64,000 nucleotides of DNA from contig CADABQ010000012.1 in the NCBI GenBank assembly GCA_902786205.1, positions 56,978 through 120,977 on the forward strand. The letters are read 5' to 3'. Below the pieces are notes generated by a model, which was given only the letters and a program-made list of their open reading frames with translations, did no database searches and was not told where the DNA came from. Source of the DNA: an uncultured Lachnospiraceae bacterium (GTDB lineage: Bacteria > Bacillota > Clostridia > Lachnospirales > Lachnospiraceae). Below, one piece after another: positions 54,254-62,586 of the stretch; the first letter of the stretch is position 1; each line of letters starts with the position of its first letter. Both the position numbers and the translations under genes were made by a program.

Positions 54254-55537
54254 CTATTTATAGTAATCAAACTGTAATCCATACATTCGTACCGTATCGC
54301 CATCTTCGATTCCTAATGCTTCTAACTGTTCTAATATTCCATTTTCTTTTAGGAATTTCTGGAAGAATTCAAATCCCTTTTCAGAATCTAAATTTGTATA
54401 TCCCAACATTTTCTCGATTCTAGGACCCTCTACAACATACATACCATCTTGCACTTCTACAGTAAATGGCTCGTCTGCCACTTCCAAAGAATCTACGAAA
54501 AATTCTTTTTCAAAGACAATCGGTTCGTCTCCAATTTCATTTAAACGTTCTTTTACATAATACAAAAGTTCCTTTACACCTTTTCCACTAACTGCCGAAA
54601 TTGGAAAAACTTTAATTCCTTGTGGCTCAAATGTATCTTTTAGCTTCTGAATAACTTTGTCGCCTTCATCCCCATAAAATACATCAATCTTATTTGCAGC
54701 AATCACCTGTGGACGTTCTGCTAACGCTTCATTGTACGATGCTAATTCTGCATTGATAACCTTAATATCCTCTATCGGATCTCTACCTTCTGTAGAAGCC
54801 GCATCCACCATGTGTATCATAACTTTTGTTCGTTCTACGTGACGCAAAAATTCGTGTCCTAGTCCAATTCCTTCCGACGCCCCTTCAATCAGTCCTGGTA
54901 TGTCTGCAATCACAAATCCGTCTCCGCCATCCAAGTCAACTACTCCAAGATTTGGATTTAACGTTGTAAAATGATAGTTTGCAATTTTAGGTTTTGCATT
55001 TGTCACACGAGATAAGAAAGTTGATTTTCCTACATTTGGGAATCCAACCAATCCAACATCTGCAATCATTTTCAATTCTAGTAATACCGTCAGCTCTTTT
55101 CCCGGCTTTCCGGGCTGTGCAAACTGTGGCACCTGCATCGTAGCAGTAGCATAATGCTGGTTTCCTTTTCCTCCACGTCCACCTTTTAATACAATTTCTC
55201 TTGGATTTTCGTAATTAATATCTGTAATTACCTTTCCTGTTTCAGCATCCTTTACTACTGTTCCAGGTGGAACCTTTACAACCATATCCATACCATCTTT
55301 TCCGTGGCATCTTCTATTTCCGCCTGGCTCTCCATCACTAGCAAAATATTTTCGAACATGACGGAAATCATTTAGCGTATTTAATCCTTCGTCCATCTCA
55401 AAAATCAAATCACCGCCGCGTCCGCCATCACCACCATCTGGGCCACCAGCTGCAACAAATAATTCTCTACGGAAGCTTACATGTCCATCGCCACCTTTTC
55501 CAGAACGAATATATATCTTTGCACTATCTGCGAACAT
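54254..55537 (-). CDS. obgE: GTPase ObgE/CgtA
   Basis: 427 residues: glycine-rich Obg fold (1-158, SGKGGDGHVSFRRE, GGDGGRGGDL), G domain with GFPNVGKSTFLSRV and ANKIDV, and a C-terminal OCT domain (about 345-427), typical of Gram-positive Obg. It couples ribosome assembly with the stress response and, in Bacillus, sporulation. It is downstream of rpmA, as usual. Confidence 0.97.
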   Translation of the reverse strand: MFADSAKIYIRSGKGGDGHVSFRRELFVAAGGPDGGDGGRGGDLIFEMDEGLNTLNDFRHVRKYFASDGEPGGNRRCHGKDGMDMVVKVPPGTVVKDAETGKVITDINYENPREIVLKGGRGGKGNQHYATATMQVPQFAQPGKPGKELTVLLELKMIADVGLVGFPNVGKSTFLSRVTNAKPKIANYHFTTLNPNLGVVDLDGGDGFVIADIPGLIEGASEGIGLGHEFLRHVERTKVMIHMVDAASTEGRDPIEDIKVINAELASYNEALAERPQVIAANKIDVFYGDEGDKVIQKLKDTFEPQGIKVFPISAVSGKGVKELLYYVKERLNEIGDEPIVFEKEFFVDSLEVADEPFTVEVQDGMYVVEGPRIEKMLGYTNLDSEKGFEFFQKFLKENGILEQLEALGIEDGDTVRMYGLQFDYYK

Positions 55538-55581
55538 ATTTTCACCTCATCTTTCTTTTTTCTTATACCCTGGGATGTTCT

Positions 55582-55636
55582 AACTCATAGAAAAACCCCC
55601 AACGCATAAAAGCATTTCTTATTTTTTCCATGAGTT
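55582..55636 (-). other. Large imperfect hairpin between rpmA and obgE
   Basis: AACTCATAGAAAAA pairs with the complementary arm at 55622-55636 (13 of 14), with an inner GCATAAAAGC fold. It lies just after the rpmA terminator and before obgE. Function unknown. Confidence 0.5.
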
Positions 55637-55638
55637 AA

Positions 55639-55678
55639 AACACCCCAAATATTTGATTACTCAAGTATCTGGGGTGTT
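55639..55678 (-). terminator. Terminator of the rplU-prp-rpmA operon
   Basis: AACACCCCA/TGGGGTGTT stem with an inner ATACTTGA/TCAAATAT fold and a TTTT run, 19 bases past the rpmA stop. Some read-through to obgE is likely. Confidence 0.85.
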
Positions 55679-55697
55679 ATGTTTCTAATGTTATCGA

Positions 55698-55985
55698 TTA
55701 TTTTGACTCTACTGGGTAAACAGAAGCCTGCTTCTTGTCTCTACCCTTTCTTTCAAATCTTAATACACCGTCAACTAAAGCGTATAATGTATCGTCTCCA
55801 CCACGTCCAACATTAAGACCTGGATGAATCTTAGTACCACGCTGTCTGTAAAGAATATTTCCTGCTAAAACGAACTGTCCGTCAGCTCTCTTAGCTCCTA
55901 ATCTCTTAGACTCAGAATCTCTACCGTTCTTTGTAGAACCTACACCCTTTTTATGAGCGAATAATTGAAGATTCATGTTTAACAT
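55698..55985 (-). CDS. rpmA: 50S ribosomal protein L27 with cleavable N-terminus
   Basis: 95 residues starting [24 protein letters not shown]. The nine extra residues before AHKK are the Firmicutes-type leader that Prp protease must remove before L27 can work in the peptidyl transferase centre. GGAGGTG lies nine bases before ATG. prp is the directly preceding gene. Confidence 0.98.
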   Translation of the reverse strand: MLNMNLQLFAHKKGVGSTKNGRDSESKRLGAKRADGQFVLAGNILYRQRGTKIHPGLNVGRGGDDTLYALVDGVLRFERKGRDKKQASVYPVESK

Positions 55986-56010
55986 ATCCTTACACCTCCC
56001 TGTTGATTTT

Positions 56011-56334
56011 TTATTGAAATATCACACGAATATATTCACTGCTATATTCTTCCTCAATCCCTTGTAAACCAAGCAATAAGGAATCCACCAATAATTTTGA
56101 CTTCTCACTAATTGGCGAGGTCAACTGCAATATAACTTGATCCGTCTTGGTGTCCTGATTTACACAAAAATCATCATCAGTAAACTTCTCAATTGCATTT
56201 GCGGTATTTATAAACAATGCTGATGCTGCAGCACATACAATATCCTGTCCATAAGCAGCATATCCTGCATGTCCATGCATACATATCCGATTGCAAATAC
56301 CGTCTTCATTTTTACTAACAGTCACTGTAATCAT
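56011..56334 (-). CDS. prp: Ribosomal-processing cysteine protease Prp
   Basis: 107 residues, YsxB/Prp family. The catalytic pair His22 and Cys34 ([17 protein letters not shown]) is in place. Prp cuts the N-terminal leader of L27, encoded just downstream. The rplU-prp-rpmA order is the classical one. Confidence 0.96.
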   Translation of the reverse strand: MITVTVSKNEDGICNRICMHGHAGYAAYGQDIVCAAASALFINTANAIEKFTDDDFCVNQDTKTDQVILQLTSPISEKSKLLVDSLLLGLQGIEEEYSSEYIRVIFQ

Positions 56335-56365
56335 GTTATGCTCCCATCTGGATTACATGCATGAA

Positions 56366-56674
56366 TTAAGCATTGATTTTTTCAATCTTAACCTGTGTGT
56401 ACTGCTGTCTATGACCATTTTTCTTGTGATAGCCAGTTTTTCTCTTATATCTGTAAACAATAACCTTTTTAGCTTTTCCTTCTTTTACTACAGAAGCAGT
56501 AACAGTTGCTCCAGCTACTGTTGGCTGTCCAACCTTTAAGCTACCGTCGTTTACAGCAAGAACCTGGTCAAAAGTAACGTTTTCACCAGCATTTACTCCA
56601 AGCTTTTCTACGTTAATGATATCGCCTTCGGCTACTTTGTACTGTTTACCACCTGTTGCTATAATTGCGTACAT
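56366..56674 (-). CDS. rplU: 50S ribosomal protein L21
   Basis: 102 residues: [18 protein letters not shown] start and the C-terminal [19 protein letters not shown] segment are diagnostic. First gene of the rplU-prp-rpmA operon, with AGGAGGTG before ATG. Confidence 0.98.
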   Translation of the reverse strand: MYAIIATGGKQYKVAEGDIINVEKLGVNAGENVTFDQVLAVNDGSLKVGQPTVAGATVTASVVKEGKAKKVIVYRYKRKTGYHKKNGHRQQYTQVKIEKINA

Positions 56675-56676
56675 AT

Positions 56677-56750
56677 GGCACCTCCTATTATCATTACTCG
56701 CCAGCTATGGTGCCTGTAGAACAGAACTTAAAACCTCGCTGTGCGGCATA
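56677..56750 (-). promoter_or_regulatory. Ribosome-site-sequestering leader of rplU (L21 leader)
   Basis: GGCACC (56709-56714 on the minus strand) can pair with GGTGCC (56677-56682), which overlaps the AGGAGGTG ribosome site. Upstream TGTAGAA/TTCTACA arms also pair. This fits autoregulation by L21; position matches the Firmicutes L21 leader, not verified against its model. Confidence 0.6.
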
Positions 56751-56757
56751 CTTCTAC

Positions 56758-56786
56758 ATTTAATCACATTATTCTTTGTTTGTCAA
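56758..56786 (-). promoter_or_regulatory. Promoter of rplU-prp-rpmA
   Basis: TTGACA (56781-56786), 17-base spacer, TTAAAT (56758-56763). Confidence 0.75.
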
Positions 56787-56792
56787 GTATTT

Positions 56793-57158
56793 TTAATCAT
56801 GATCTTCATCAAACTGTCCATTGATGTCCATTGTATGTAATGTTCTTCTTTTTAAACGTGCCTCTTCGGATGCATGCATAATGTACTCTTTTATCTCATC
56901 AGAGTTCTTTACATGAATCAATTTTAGTTCTGGATGTGTAATATCTCCTGTATAGCAGACAATCGTTCCTAGCCCAAATAATCTTTCTATGAAGCTTTTC
57001 TTTAAACGTGTATCCTGAATCTTGTACATAAATGCATCATCTTCTACAACATTTAAAAAACCTGTCTTTATATTTATTTTTTCTTCATTGATCACATATT
57101 TTGTAAAACTAAATGGTAGACCAAAAAATAATATACGCTTTCTCTCTTTAAATTCCAT
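56793..57158 (-). CDS. Bacterial PH-domain protein (bPH2/YdbS-like)
   Basis: 121 residues, a single PH-like beta barrel (YVINEEKINIKTGFLNVVEDDAFMYKIQDTR, then LKLIHVKNSDEIKEYI), without membrane helices. Such proteins are of unknown role, sometimes envelope-stress linked. Its stop lies beside the rplU promoter. It follows the lipoprotein gene by 14 bases. Confidence 0.8.
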   Translation of the reverse strand: MEFKERKRILFFGLPFSFTKYVINEEKINIKTGFLNVVEDDAFMYKIQDTRLKKSFIERLFGLGTIVCYTGDITHPELKLIHVKNSDEIKEYIMHASEEARLKRRTLHTMDINGQFDEDHD

Positions 57159-57172
57159 TTTTTTCTCCCTTT

Positions 57173-57874
57173 TTATTGAATTTGTACAGTCACACTCTTA
57201 CCAGAGCCCTCTACTGTCATTTTACTACCTGTCAGCTGCGCTTTCTTTGAAACAATGAAAATAACTTTTCCTTTGGCAGTTTCTCCTGCCTTTATTTTTT
57301 TATTATAAAATACCAAATCGTCCTCTGCTAAAGACAACTCTGCAGAATAGCTTTTTCCATCCCCAGTAGTAAGTTGGTATTTTATTTGCTTTTTGGCAAG
57401 AGCAACCTTCTGCCCTTTCGTAGTCGTATTTTTAAGATTAAGACTGACTACTACTATCTTTTGATTCTTTTTTGCATAGATAGCATATCCTTCCTCTCCA
57501 CCTGTATATGTACTACAAGTAGTCATTTTCCCGACAGTCACATCTACTTTAGGAATTCCCATTGCATCCGATAATTCCACTTTTTCTTCCGCTGCCCCAT
57601 CCGCAGATGTAGCAGAAGGATTTTGTCCCCCAGGGGAAGCTGTCATACCCGGCACTGTAGTAACCGTCGGTTGTGCAGTTGCTCCTGGCTGCTGTGTATC
57701 TTCTGGATATTGCAAACTTTCTGTATAGTTTTTATCATATTTTAACATAAGACCTGCTATATATTCTGCTGTTTCTGCTGTTTGCTGTTCATCAAGCACG
57801 ATTGTTTTTCCGCAACCGGTCAATCCAAGTGCCGCAAACAGAATAAGCAATCCAATTCCCCTTTTTTTCACCAT
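57173..57874 (-). CDS. Hypothetical lipoprotein with an immunoglobulin-like (DUF4352-type) domain
   Basis: 233 residues: lipoprotein signal with lipobox LTGC (Cys21), a Pro/Thr/Gly-rich linker (about 55-95) and a C-terminal beta-sandwich (KIVVVSLNLKNTTTKGQKVAL, KAGETAKGKVIFIV). Similar layouts are annotated DUF4352 or DUF5067; I cannot fix the family. Surface-anchored, function unknown. GAGGGGG precedes ATG. Confidence 0.8.
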   Translation of the reverse strand: MVKKRGIGLLILFAALGLTGCGKTIVLDEQQTAETAEYIAGLMLKYDKNYTESLQYPEDTQQPGATAQPTVTTVPGMTASPGGQNPSATSADGAAEEKVELSDAMGIPKVDVTVGKMTTCSTYTGGEEGYAIYAKKNQKIVVVSLNLKNTTTKGQKVALAKKQIKYQLTTGDGKSYSAELSLAEDDLVFYNKKIKAGETAKGKVIFIVSKKAQLTGSKMTVEGSGKSVTVQIQ

Positions 57875-57968
57875 AATGCCCCCTCAACTTTTCATTTCCC
57901 GCTTGTAAGAAAACGGTACCCGTATTTCTTTTATTATACCAACAATCGACAGCAAAGGCAAATTCTTT

Positions 57969-58012
57969 CTAGAAGTTACGGTTCACACCTAAATGTGAAC
58001 CGTAACTTCTAG
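57969..58012 (-). terminator. Perfect 19-base inverted repeat at the end of the histidine kinase gene
   Basis: Arms 57969-57987 and 57994-58012 are exact complements with a six-base loop, overlapping the kinase stop codon. No T run follows. It could be a strong terminator or a mobile-repeat remnant. Confidence 0.7.
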
Positions 58013-59613
58013 TTTTCTTTTGTGTCTAGTTCGAACCAAAATTCTACCCCATCACTGGTATTCTGCACACCACATTCCCGATGCATGGAATTCATAATTG
58101 CCTTAACAATAGATAATCCAATTCCACTTCCACCATACTCACGTGTACGTGCCTTATCCACTTTGTAGAATTTAATCCAGACTTTATCTAAATCACTTTC
58201 TGGTATTGGTTCTCCTGTGTTTCGAACAGAAATACGAACCACATCCTGCTTTCTTTCCATTTTGATTTCGATTATTTTTTCTCCGTCTACATGATTCAAA
58301 GCATTACTTACATAATTCGTCACTACTTCCTGCGTCATATATTCATCTGCCCATACATATATCGGCTCCTGCTGTTGAAAGATTATATTTACCTGTTTTT
58401 GTGCAAAAAGAAGCTGATTTGAATTTAATACGGAACGTATCACTGCTACACTATCAAATCTTTCAAATTCAATCTGGTTTTTTCCAAATTCAATCTGATT
58501 TAAATTTAATAATTTTTTAACCATATTGTTCATCTTGTTTGCTTCATCTATAATTACCTCACAATAAAACTCTCTATCTTCAGGATCTTCATTGATATTA
58601 TCCTGTAAACCTTCCGCATATCCTTGTATCAACGCAATTGGTGTCTTCAATTCATGGGTTACATTGGATAAAAATTCCTTTCGCATTTCATCAATTTGAA
58701 TCTTATTTTCAATATCTGATTTTAATTCATTATTTGCCGATTTTAATTCAGAAATTGTAATTTCAAGTTTTTCAGAAAGCACATTTATACTATGCCCCAA
58801 ATCTCCCAGTTCATCCTGTCTGTGTTCTGTATACTTTGTCTCAAAATTCAATTCCGACATTTCATGTGCAATTTCAGATAATTTTCGAATCGGCTTTGTA
58901 AAACTTCCGCTTATGATAAACATTACCGCAATTCCAATCAAAATAGCTAATAATGCAGCATAAATAAGAAAACGGCTGGATAATTTGACGCTTTCTTGAA
59001 TGCTTTCATAATTCGTCCGCATATAGACAGTATGTGTGTCTTCATCAATCTTGATTTTTCCAACCAATTCCAGATATTCTGAATCCAAGCGATCGTCATG
59101 CACCTTCACAATGGAATAAAGTCCATTCTTCTCTTCATACAAAGTAGTTGCATCCACTTGTTTTCCTATATCCTTTAAATCGCCATAATTTTCCCCCATC
59201 TGATTTAGAACCAATTGCCGTTCCCGTTCATTCATCCGTTGGTCTTCCGCCGATGGATACAAAAATACACCTTGATAAATCCATTGTCCCTGATAATAGA
59301 TACGCAACCAATCTACCACATAGATGCTTATGTTATTATCTGCACTCCATTTTTCCAATGCTAACTCTACAGAAGAATCTACTTTTTGTGCACTGTCTGT
59401 CTTCTTTTTGCTTGTTTCTTTTTGTGCCTGATTTAACTTTTCATATACTTCTGTATAGGATTGCTTCATCAACTGGGTTTTACTATATTGATAATACGTA
59501 GGTAAGAATAATTCATTTGCACCCCAACAAAGTATAAACACACCCAAAAGCAATGCGGACACAGCACAACTGAGTCGAAAACGAATGGATTGTTTTTTTA
59601 TTTTTTGTTTCAT
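58009..59613 (-). CDS. Sensor histidine kinase
   Basis: 534 residues: membrane helix 1 (about 13-33), a large extracellular sensor (about 35-195), helix 2 (about 215-235), HAMP, HisKA with VTHELKTPIALIQGYAEG, and a HATPase with NYVSNALNHVDG and GGSGIGLSIVKAI. It signals to the response regulator encoded 21 bases upstream. The sensed signal is unknown; Gram-positive cell-envelope sensors share this layout. ATG 59613 is preferred over GTG 59622. Confidence 0.92.
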   Translation of the reverse strand: MKQKIKKQSIRFRLSCAVSALLLGVFILCWGANELFLPTYYQYSKTQLMKQSYTEVYEKLNQAQKETSKKKTDSAQKVDSSVELALEKWSADNNISIYVVDWLRIYYQGQWIYQGVFLYPSAEDQRMNERERQLVLNQMGENYGDLKDIGKQVDATTLYEEKNGLYSIVKVHDDRLDSEYLELVGKIKIDEDTHTVYMRTNYESIQESVKLSSRFLIYAALLAILIGIAVMFIISGSFTKPIRKLSEIAHEMSELNFETKYTEHRQDELGDLGHSINVLSEKLEITISELKSANNELKSDIENKIQIDEMRKEFLSNVTHELKTPIALIQGYAEGLQDNINEDPEDREFYCEVIIDEANKMNNMVKKLLNLNQIEFGKNQIEFERFDSVAVIRSVLNSNQLLFAQKQVNIIFQQQEPIYVWADEYMTQEVVTNYVSNALNHVDGEKIIEIKMERKQDVVRISVRNTGEPIPESDLDKVWIKFYKVDKARTREYGGSGIGLSIVKAIMNSMHRECGVQNTSDGVEFWFELDTKEN

Positions 59614-59633
59614 GCATTCCACTCTTTTCTATT

Positions 59634-60317
59634 TTATTTTGTCTTTGGTGATTCAAATTTATAACCCATGCCCCATATTGTTTTGATACAATCTCCTTTA
59701 TCACCTAATTTACTTCTCAATTTTTTCACATGAGTATCAATGGTTCTGGCATCCCCAAAATAATCATAATTCCATACATTATTTAGGATTCGCTCTCTTG
59801 ATAATGCAACACCTTCATTTTTTACAAAATAGGATAAAAGTTCAAACTCTTTGAAACTTAACTCTATTACTTTTCCGTCCACAGAAACTTCATGTGCCGT
59901 TTTATTGATCACGATACCAGCAATCTCTATATTCTCATCTTCCGTATTTCCTGTACGACGCAATATTGCTTCTACACGAGCAACCAAAATCTTAGGACTA
60001 AATGGTTTTGAAATATATTCATCGATTCCTAAATCAAACCCCAAAAGTTCATCCTTTTCATCGCTCTTTGCTGTCAACATAATAATAGGCACTTTAGAAT
60101 ACTGTCTTATCTCTCTACAAACCTGCCATCCATCCATCTTAGGCATCATTACATCTAAAATAATCAAAGATATATCATTCTGTTCAAAAAATTTGTCAAC
60201 AGCAACTTCACCATTTTCTGCTTCAATTACTTCATAACCTTTTTTGCCCAAAAAATCTTTTACAAGTTTACGCATTCTGCTTTCGTCATCCACGACCATT
60301 ATCTTTAATTTTTCCAT
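59634..60317 (-). CDS. OmpR/PhoB-family response regulator
   Basis: 227 residues: receiver domain (acidic Asp10/Asp11, phosphoacceptor Asp55 in LIILDVMMPKMDG, LTAKS) and a winged-helix DNA-binding domain (SFKEFELLSYFVKNEG, RTIDTHVKKLRSKLG). The start at 60317 has GGAGG seven bases upstream. It forms an operon with the kinase; targets unknown. Confidence 0.95.
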   Translation of the reverse strand: MEKLKIMVVDDESRMRKLVKDFLGKKGYEVIEAENGEVAVDKFFEQNDISLIILDVMMPKMDGWQVCREIRQYSKVPIIMLTAKSDEKDELLGFDLGIDEYISKPFSPKILVARVEAILRRTGNTEDENIEIAGIVINKTAHEVSVDGKVIELSFKEFELLSYFVKNEGVALSRERILNNVWNYDYFGDARTIDTHVKKLRSKLGDKGDCIKTIWGMGYKFESPKTK

Positions 60318-60430
60318 ATCGATTCCTCCACAATCCCTTTTATTTGCCAATATAACAAGAGGCGCCCGGTAATCTCGCACCATCTAAACTGTAACTATCG
60401 TAACAAACTTCTATGTATAAATTGTGAAAT

Positions 60431-61030
60431 TTATTTGCTTTCTTTTTGTTCCTTTTGTTTATCCTGTTCCTGTTCTTTTTGTTGCTTCCACTGTTTTTCT
60501 TTTTTCTCCAACGCATCCTCCCGTGCTTTTAATTGCTCTTCCCAGGCAGAATATTTATCAAGAACGGCATTTTCATCATAGGTATTGTAATTGAAATATA
60601 CCATAACAATCATCAATACAATTAATCCACCTAAAAAACATATAATGATTTTGTGCAATTTGTTTTTTTCTTTTGAATCTTGATAAAGTACCCGATATTG
60701 TTCTGCCAACTTATTTGCGCTTTCTACATCTTCCGGAAGTTCCTTTTGTGTCACAGATTTATCAATTGGAATTGTCTTTATATATTCCTTTTCTATTACT
60801 TGATTTTTAATCAAATAAGCATACAATTGATGCATAAAATCATAACCAATCACTGTATGAAACATTTTATTTTCCGAAGCTTTATTATATATCTTTAACA
60901 CTTGCTGTTTGTCTTTTAAATTCGTATGCGCTTTTATATACACAATCGATTCTGCTTCTTGTTTTGCTTTTTCATAATCTTCCTGTGTTGCAAATTCATA
61001 CCCATTTACAATCCTTTTTTCATCTGCCAT
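60431..61030 (-). CDS. Single-span membrane protein with coiled-coil tail, fourth gene of the ExbB-like operon
   Basis: 199 residues, not recognised. A cytoplasmic helical domain (about 1-130, start MADEKRIVNGYEFATQEDYEKAKQEA) leads to one membrane helix (about 135-152) and a Gln/Lys/Glu-rich coiled coil ending KQKEQKESK. The domain order is that of a cytoplasmic sensor or clamp with an external stalk. ATG 61030 has GGAGGGG eight bases upstream. It lies 44 bases after the third gene and was probably acquired as part of the module. Confidence 0.7.
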   Translation of the reverse strand: MADEKRIVNGYEFATQEDYEKAKQEAESIVYIKAHTNLKDKQQVLKIYNKASENKMFHTVIGYDFMHQLYAYLIKNQVIEKEYIKTIPIDKSVTQKELPEDVESANKLAEQYRVLYQDSKEKNKLHKIIICFLGGLIVLMIVMVYFNYNTYDENAVLDKYSAWEEQLKAREDALEKKEKQWKQQKEQEQDKQKEQKESK

Positions 61031-61074
61031 ACCAAACACCCCTCCCACGAATTATTATACAGAACCATTTTCAT

Positions 61075-61569
61075 CTACTGAAAATCCGTTACATTATTTT
61101 CCAAATAATACACCGGTATATCTTCTTTTATGGTCTGCACTACACTTTGTACAATAGAAACATCCCTTGCCCAAGCATTTTTGCCATCATAATTAAAAAT
61201 AAGAAACAACTTGTCTTCTCGTGGTTTCTTATCTTCCAAGTAGGTCAGCAATTGCTTCTGTGCCTGCTCCCTATTATCATTGGAAAATGTAATGCTTTCT
61301 GTCTCTTCCTGATCCTCTATCTCAAAACTGCGAAGCTCCCCTAATCCACCAGCCAGTTTTATAACCACATAGTGGCAATCCTTTTCAAGCAGTTTCTCCA
61401 ATGTTGCATTTTGATTTTGCAACGCCTTCATAGTCGCTGCATTTTTTTCTCTATCTTTTTCCATTTCTCCATTGGTAGTCATAATAAAACTAAACAGCAT
61501 AATCATCAAAATATCCACCAGCACAGATAGATTCACGATTTTTTTCATTGTTTTAAATTTTTCCATCAT
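61075..61569 (-). CDS. ExbD/MotB-like protein with a protonatable Asp in its membrane helix
   Basis: 164 residues. A membrane helix near the start (about 11-28) has the pattern LSVLVDILMIMLFSFIMT, very like the ExbD/TolR helix whose buried Asp carries protons. Beyond it is a helical stretch and an alpha/beta domain of about 110 residues that I do not recognise. It overlaps the ExbB-like gene by 17 bases, so their translation is coupled, as expected for partners. GAGG is four bases before ATG. Confidence 0.65.
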   Translation of the reverse strand: MMEKFKTMKKIVNLSVLVDILMIMLFSFIMTTNGEMEKDREKNAATMKALQNQNATLEKLLEKDCHYVVIKLAGGLGELRSFEIEDQEETESITFSNDNREQAQKQLLTYLEDKKPREDKLFLIFNYDGKNAWARDVSIVQSVVQTIKEDIPVYYLENNVTDFQ

Positions 61570-61960
61570 TGTTCCTCATTTTTTTATTCTGATGTTTACG
61601 ACTCCATTCTTTGTCTTTTAATTCAAAAATTCCTCGAATAATCAAAGCATCCAGTATCTTAAGGATAATGCAAAAAAACAATCCACATAATGTAGTATCT
61701 AACGCAGTTACAAATCCTGCCTGTAAACTGGCAGTATCGTCTTTTATCTGTAACAGTCCAACTACCGTACCCAAGGTACCAAGTAATGGTAGTATTTCTT
61801 CACATACCAAAAATATATTATAGAAATAATCGGTCATTCTGCTTTTGTGTCCTCCTTCACGAAAACAGATTGTCAAACAGGTTACAAAACCGAACACAAA
61901 ACCTGCTGCTGCCACCATAATCATGATATCCATTATGTACTTTGCTAAAAAATCTACCAT
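61553..61960 (-). CDS. Minimal MotA/TolQ/ExbB-family proton channel subunit
   Basis: 135 residues, half the normal ExbB length, with three membrane helices (about 8-33, 48-71, 79-104). The family core is intact: LPLLGTLGTVVGL and GFVTALDTTLCGLFF, including the channel-lining Thr positions of ExbB/TolQ. Proteins of this family form a pentamer around an ExbD-type dimer and turn the proton gradient into mechanical work. A monoderm Firmicute should have no TonB or Tol system to drive. It sits between two ExbD-like genes. Confidence 0.85.
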   Translation of the reverse strand: MVDFLAKYIMDIMIMVAAAGFVFGFVTCLTICFREGGHKSRMTDYFYNIFLVCEEILPLLGTLGTVVGLLQIKDDTASLQAGFVTALDTTLCGLFFCIILKILDALIIRGIFELKDKEWSRKHQNKKMRNNDGKI

Positions 61961-61976
61961 CTTTGTATTGTTCCTC

Positions 61977-62390
61977 CTAATTTTTTTTATCCTCTACCGT
62001 ACATTTAATCTTTGCATCATCCAATGCCTTTTCAACTGATGTTAAGAAATCTGCAATAGCTTCCTCATCGTGAATCGTCACAATAATAGTATTTAAGTTA
62101 TCTTCTCCAACTTCTATTTTCAATTTATTTACAAATGTTTCTACAGATTCTAATGTTTCTCCATTGAATATAATTTCATTATCCTGTGTCAATTCAATAT
62201 CATAATTTTTTATTTCAGGTGTTTCTTCCACTTTTTCCTGTTTCGAATCACCTTTTCCCAAAAAGCCGTTTCCGTTTCCACCGCCAAGTCCTAAATACCA
62301 TATTGCTAAAATCAACAGTATCAAAACTGAAAAAACCACTGAGAAACATCCTACGTTACGTTTCCTCTTTTCTTTCTTCTCTTTCTGCAT
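61977..62390 (-). CDS. ExbD/TolR-like single-span protein, first gene of the ExbB-like operon
   Basis: 137 residues: basic cytoplasmic start, one membrane helix (about 14-34) without Asp, Gly-rich linker, then a small domain YDIELTQDNEIIFNGETLES... HDEEAIADFLTSVEKALDDAKI that follows the ExbD/TolR external-domain pattern (beta strand, xIxxNG, helix, strand, helix). It may be a second ExbD-like subunit or an accessory. GAGAGGAG lies nine bases before ATG; 16 bases separate it from the ExbB-like gene. Confidence 0.6.
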   Translation of the reverse strand: MQKEKKEKRKRNVGCFSVVFSVLILLILAIWYLGLGGGNGNGFLGKGDSKQEKVEETPEIKNYDIELTQDNEIIFNGETLESVETFVNKLKIEVGEDNLNTIIVTIHDEEAIADFLTSVEKALDDAKIKCTVEDKKN

Positions 62391-62431
62391 AATAATAACT
62401 CCTCTCTTTTCCTTTGTATTTTATTATCTCT

Positions 62432-62437
62432 ATTATA
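62432..62437 (-). promoter_or_regulatory. Likely -10 box of the ExbB-like operon
   Basis: TATAAT 42 bases before the first ATG; no convincing -35. Confidence 0.5.
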
Positions 62438-62461
62438 TCGCATTTTTATTATAAATACACT

Positions 62462-62503
62462 AAAAAATTGCCTATACTTTTTTTATCTCAAAAAAGTATA
62501 GGC
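62462..62503 (-). terminator. Terminator of the VanZ pair
   Basis: GCCTATACTTTTTT pairs perfectly with its complement (62470-62483 with 62490-62503), then TTTTTT. It separates the VanZ genes from the ExbB-like operon. Confidence 0.92.
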
Positions 62504-62586
62504 TAATCTACGTACTCACTGTGGAGCGTCTACATTTCTTCAGTTTTTTAATTGTTTCGGCTGGTCAATGCTATTGGCAAATCACT

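Noticed and set aside
60431..62390. Reading the ExbB-like cluster as a Zorya defence system
   Set aside because: ZorA is much longer with a long cytoplasmic tail, ZorB has an OmpA-like domain, and no ZorC/ZorD/ZorE-type helicase or nuclease gene is nearby.
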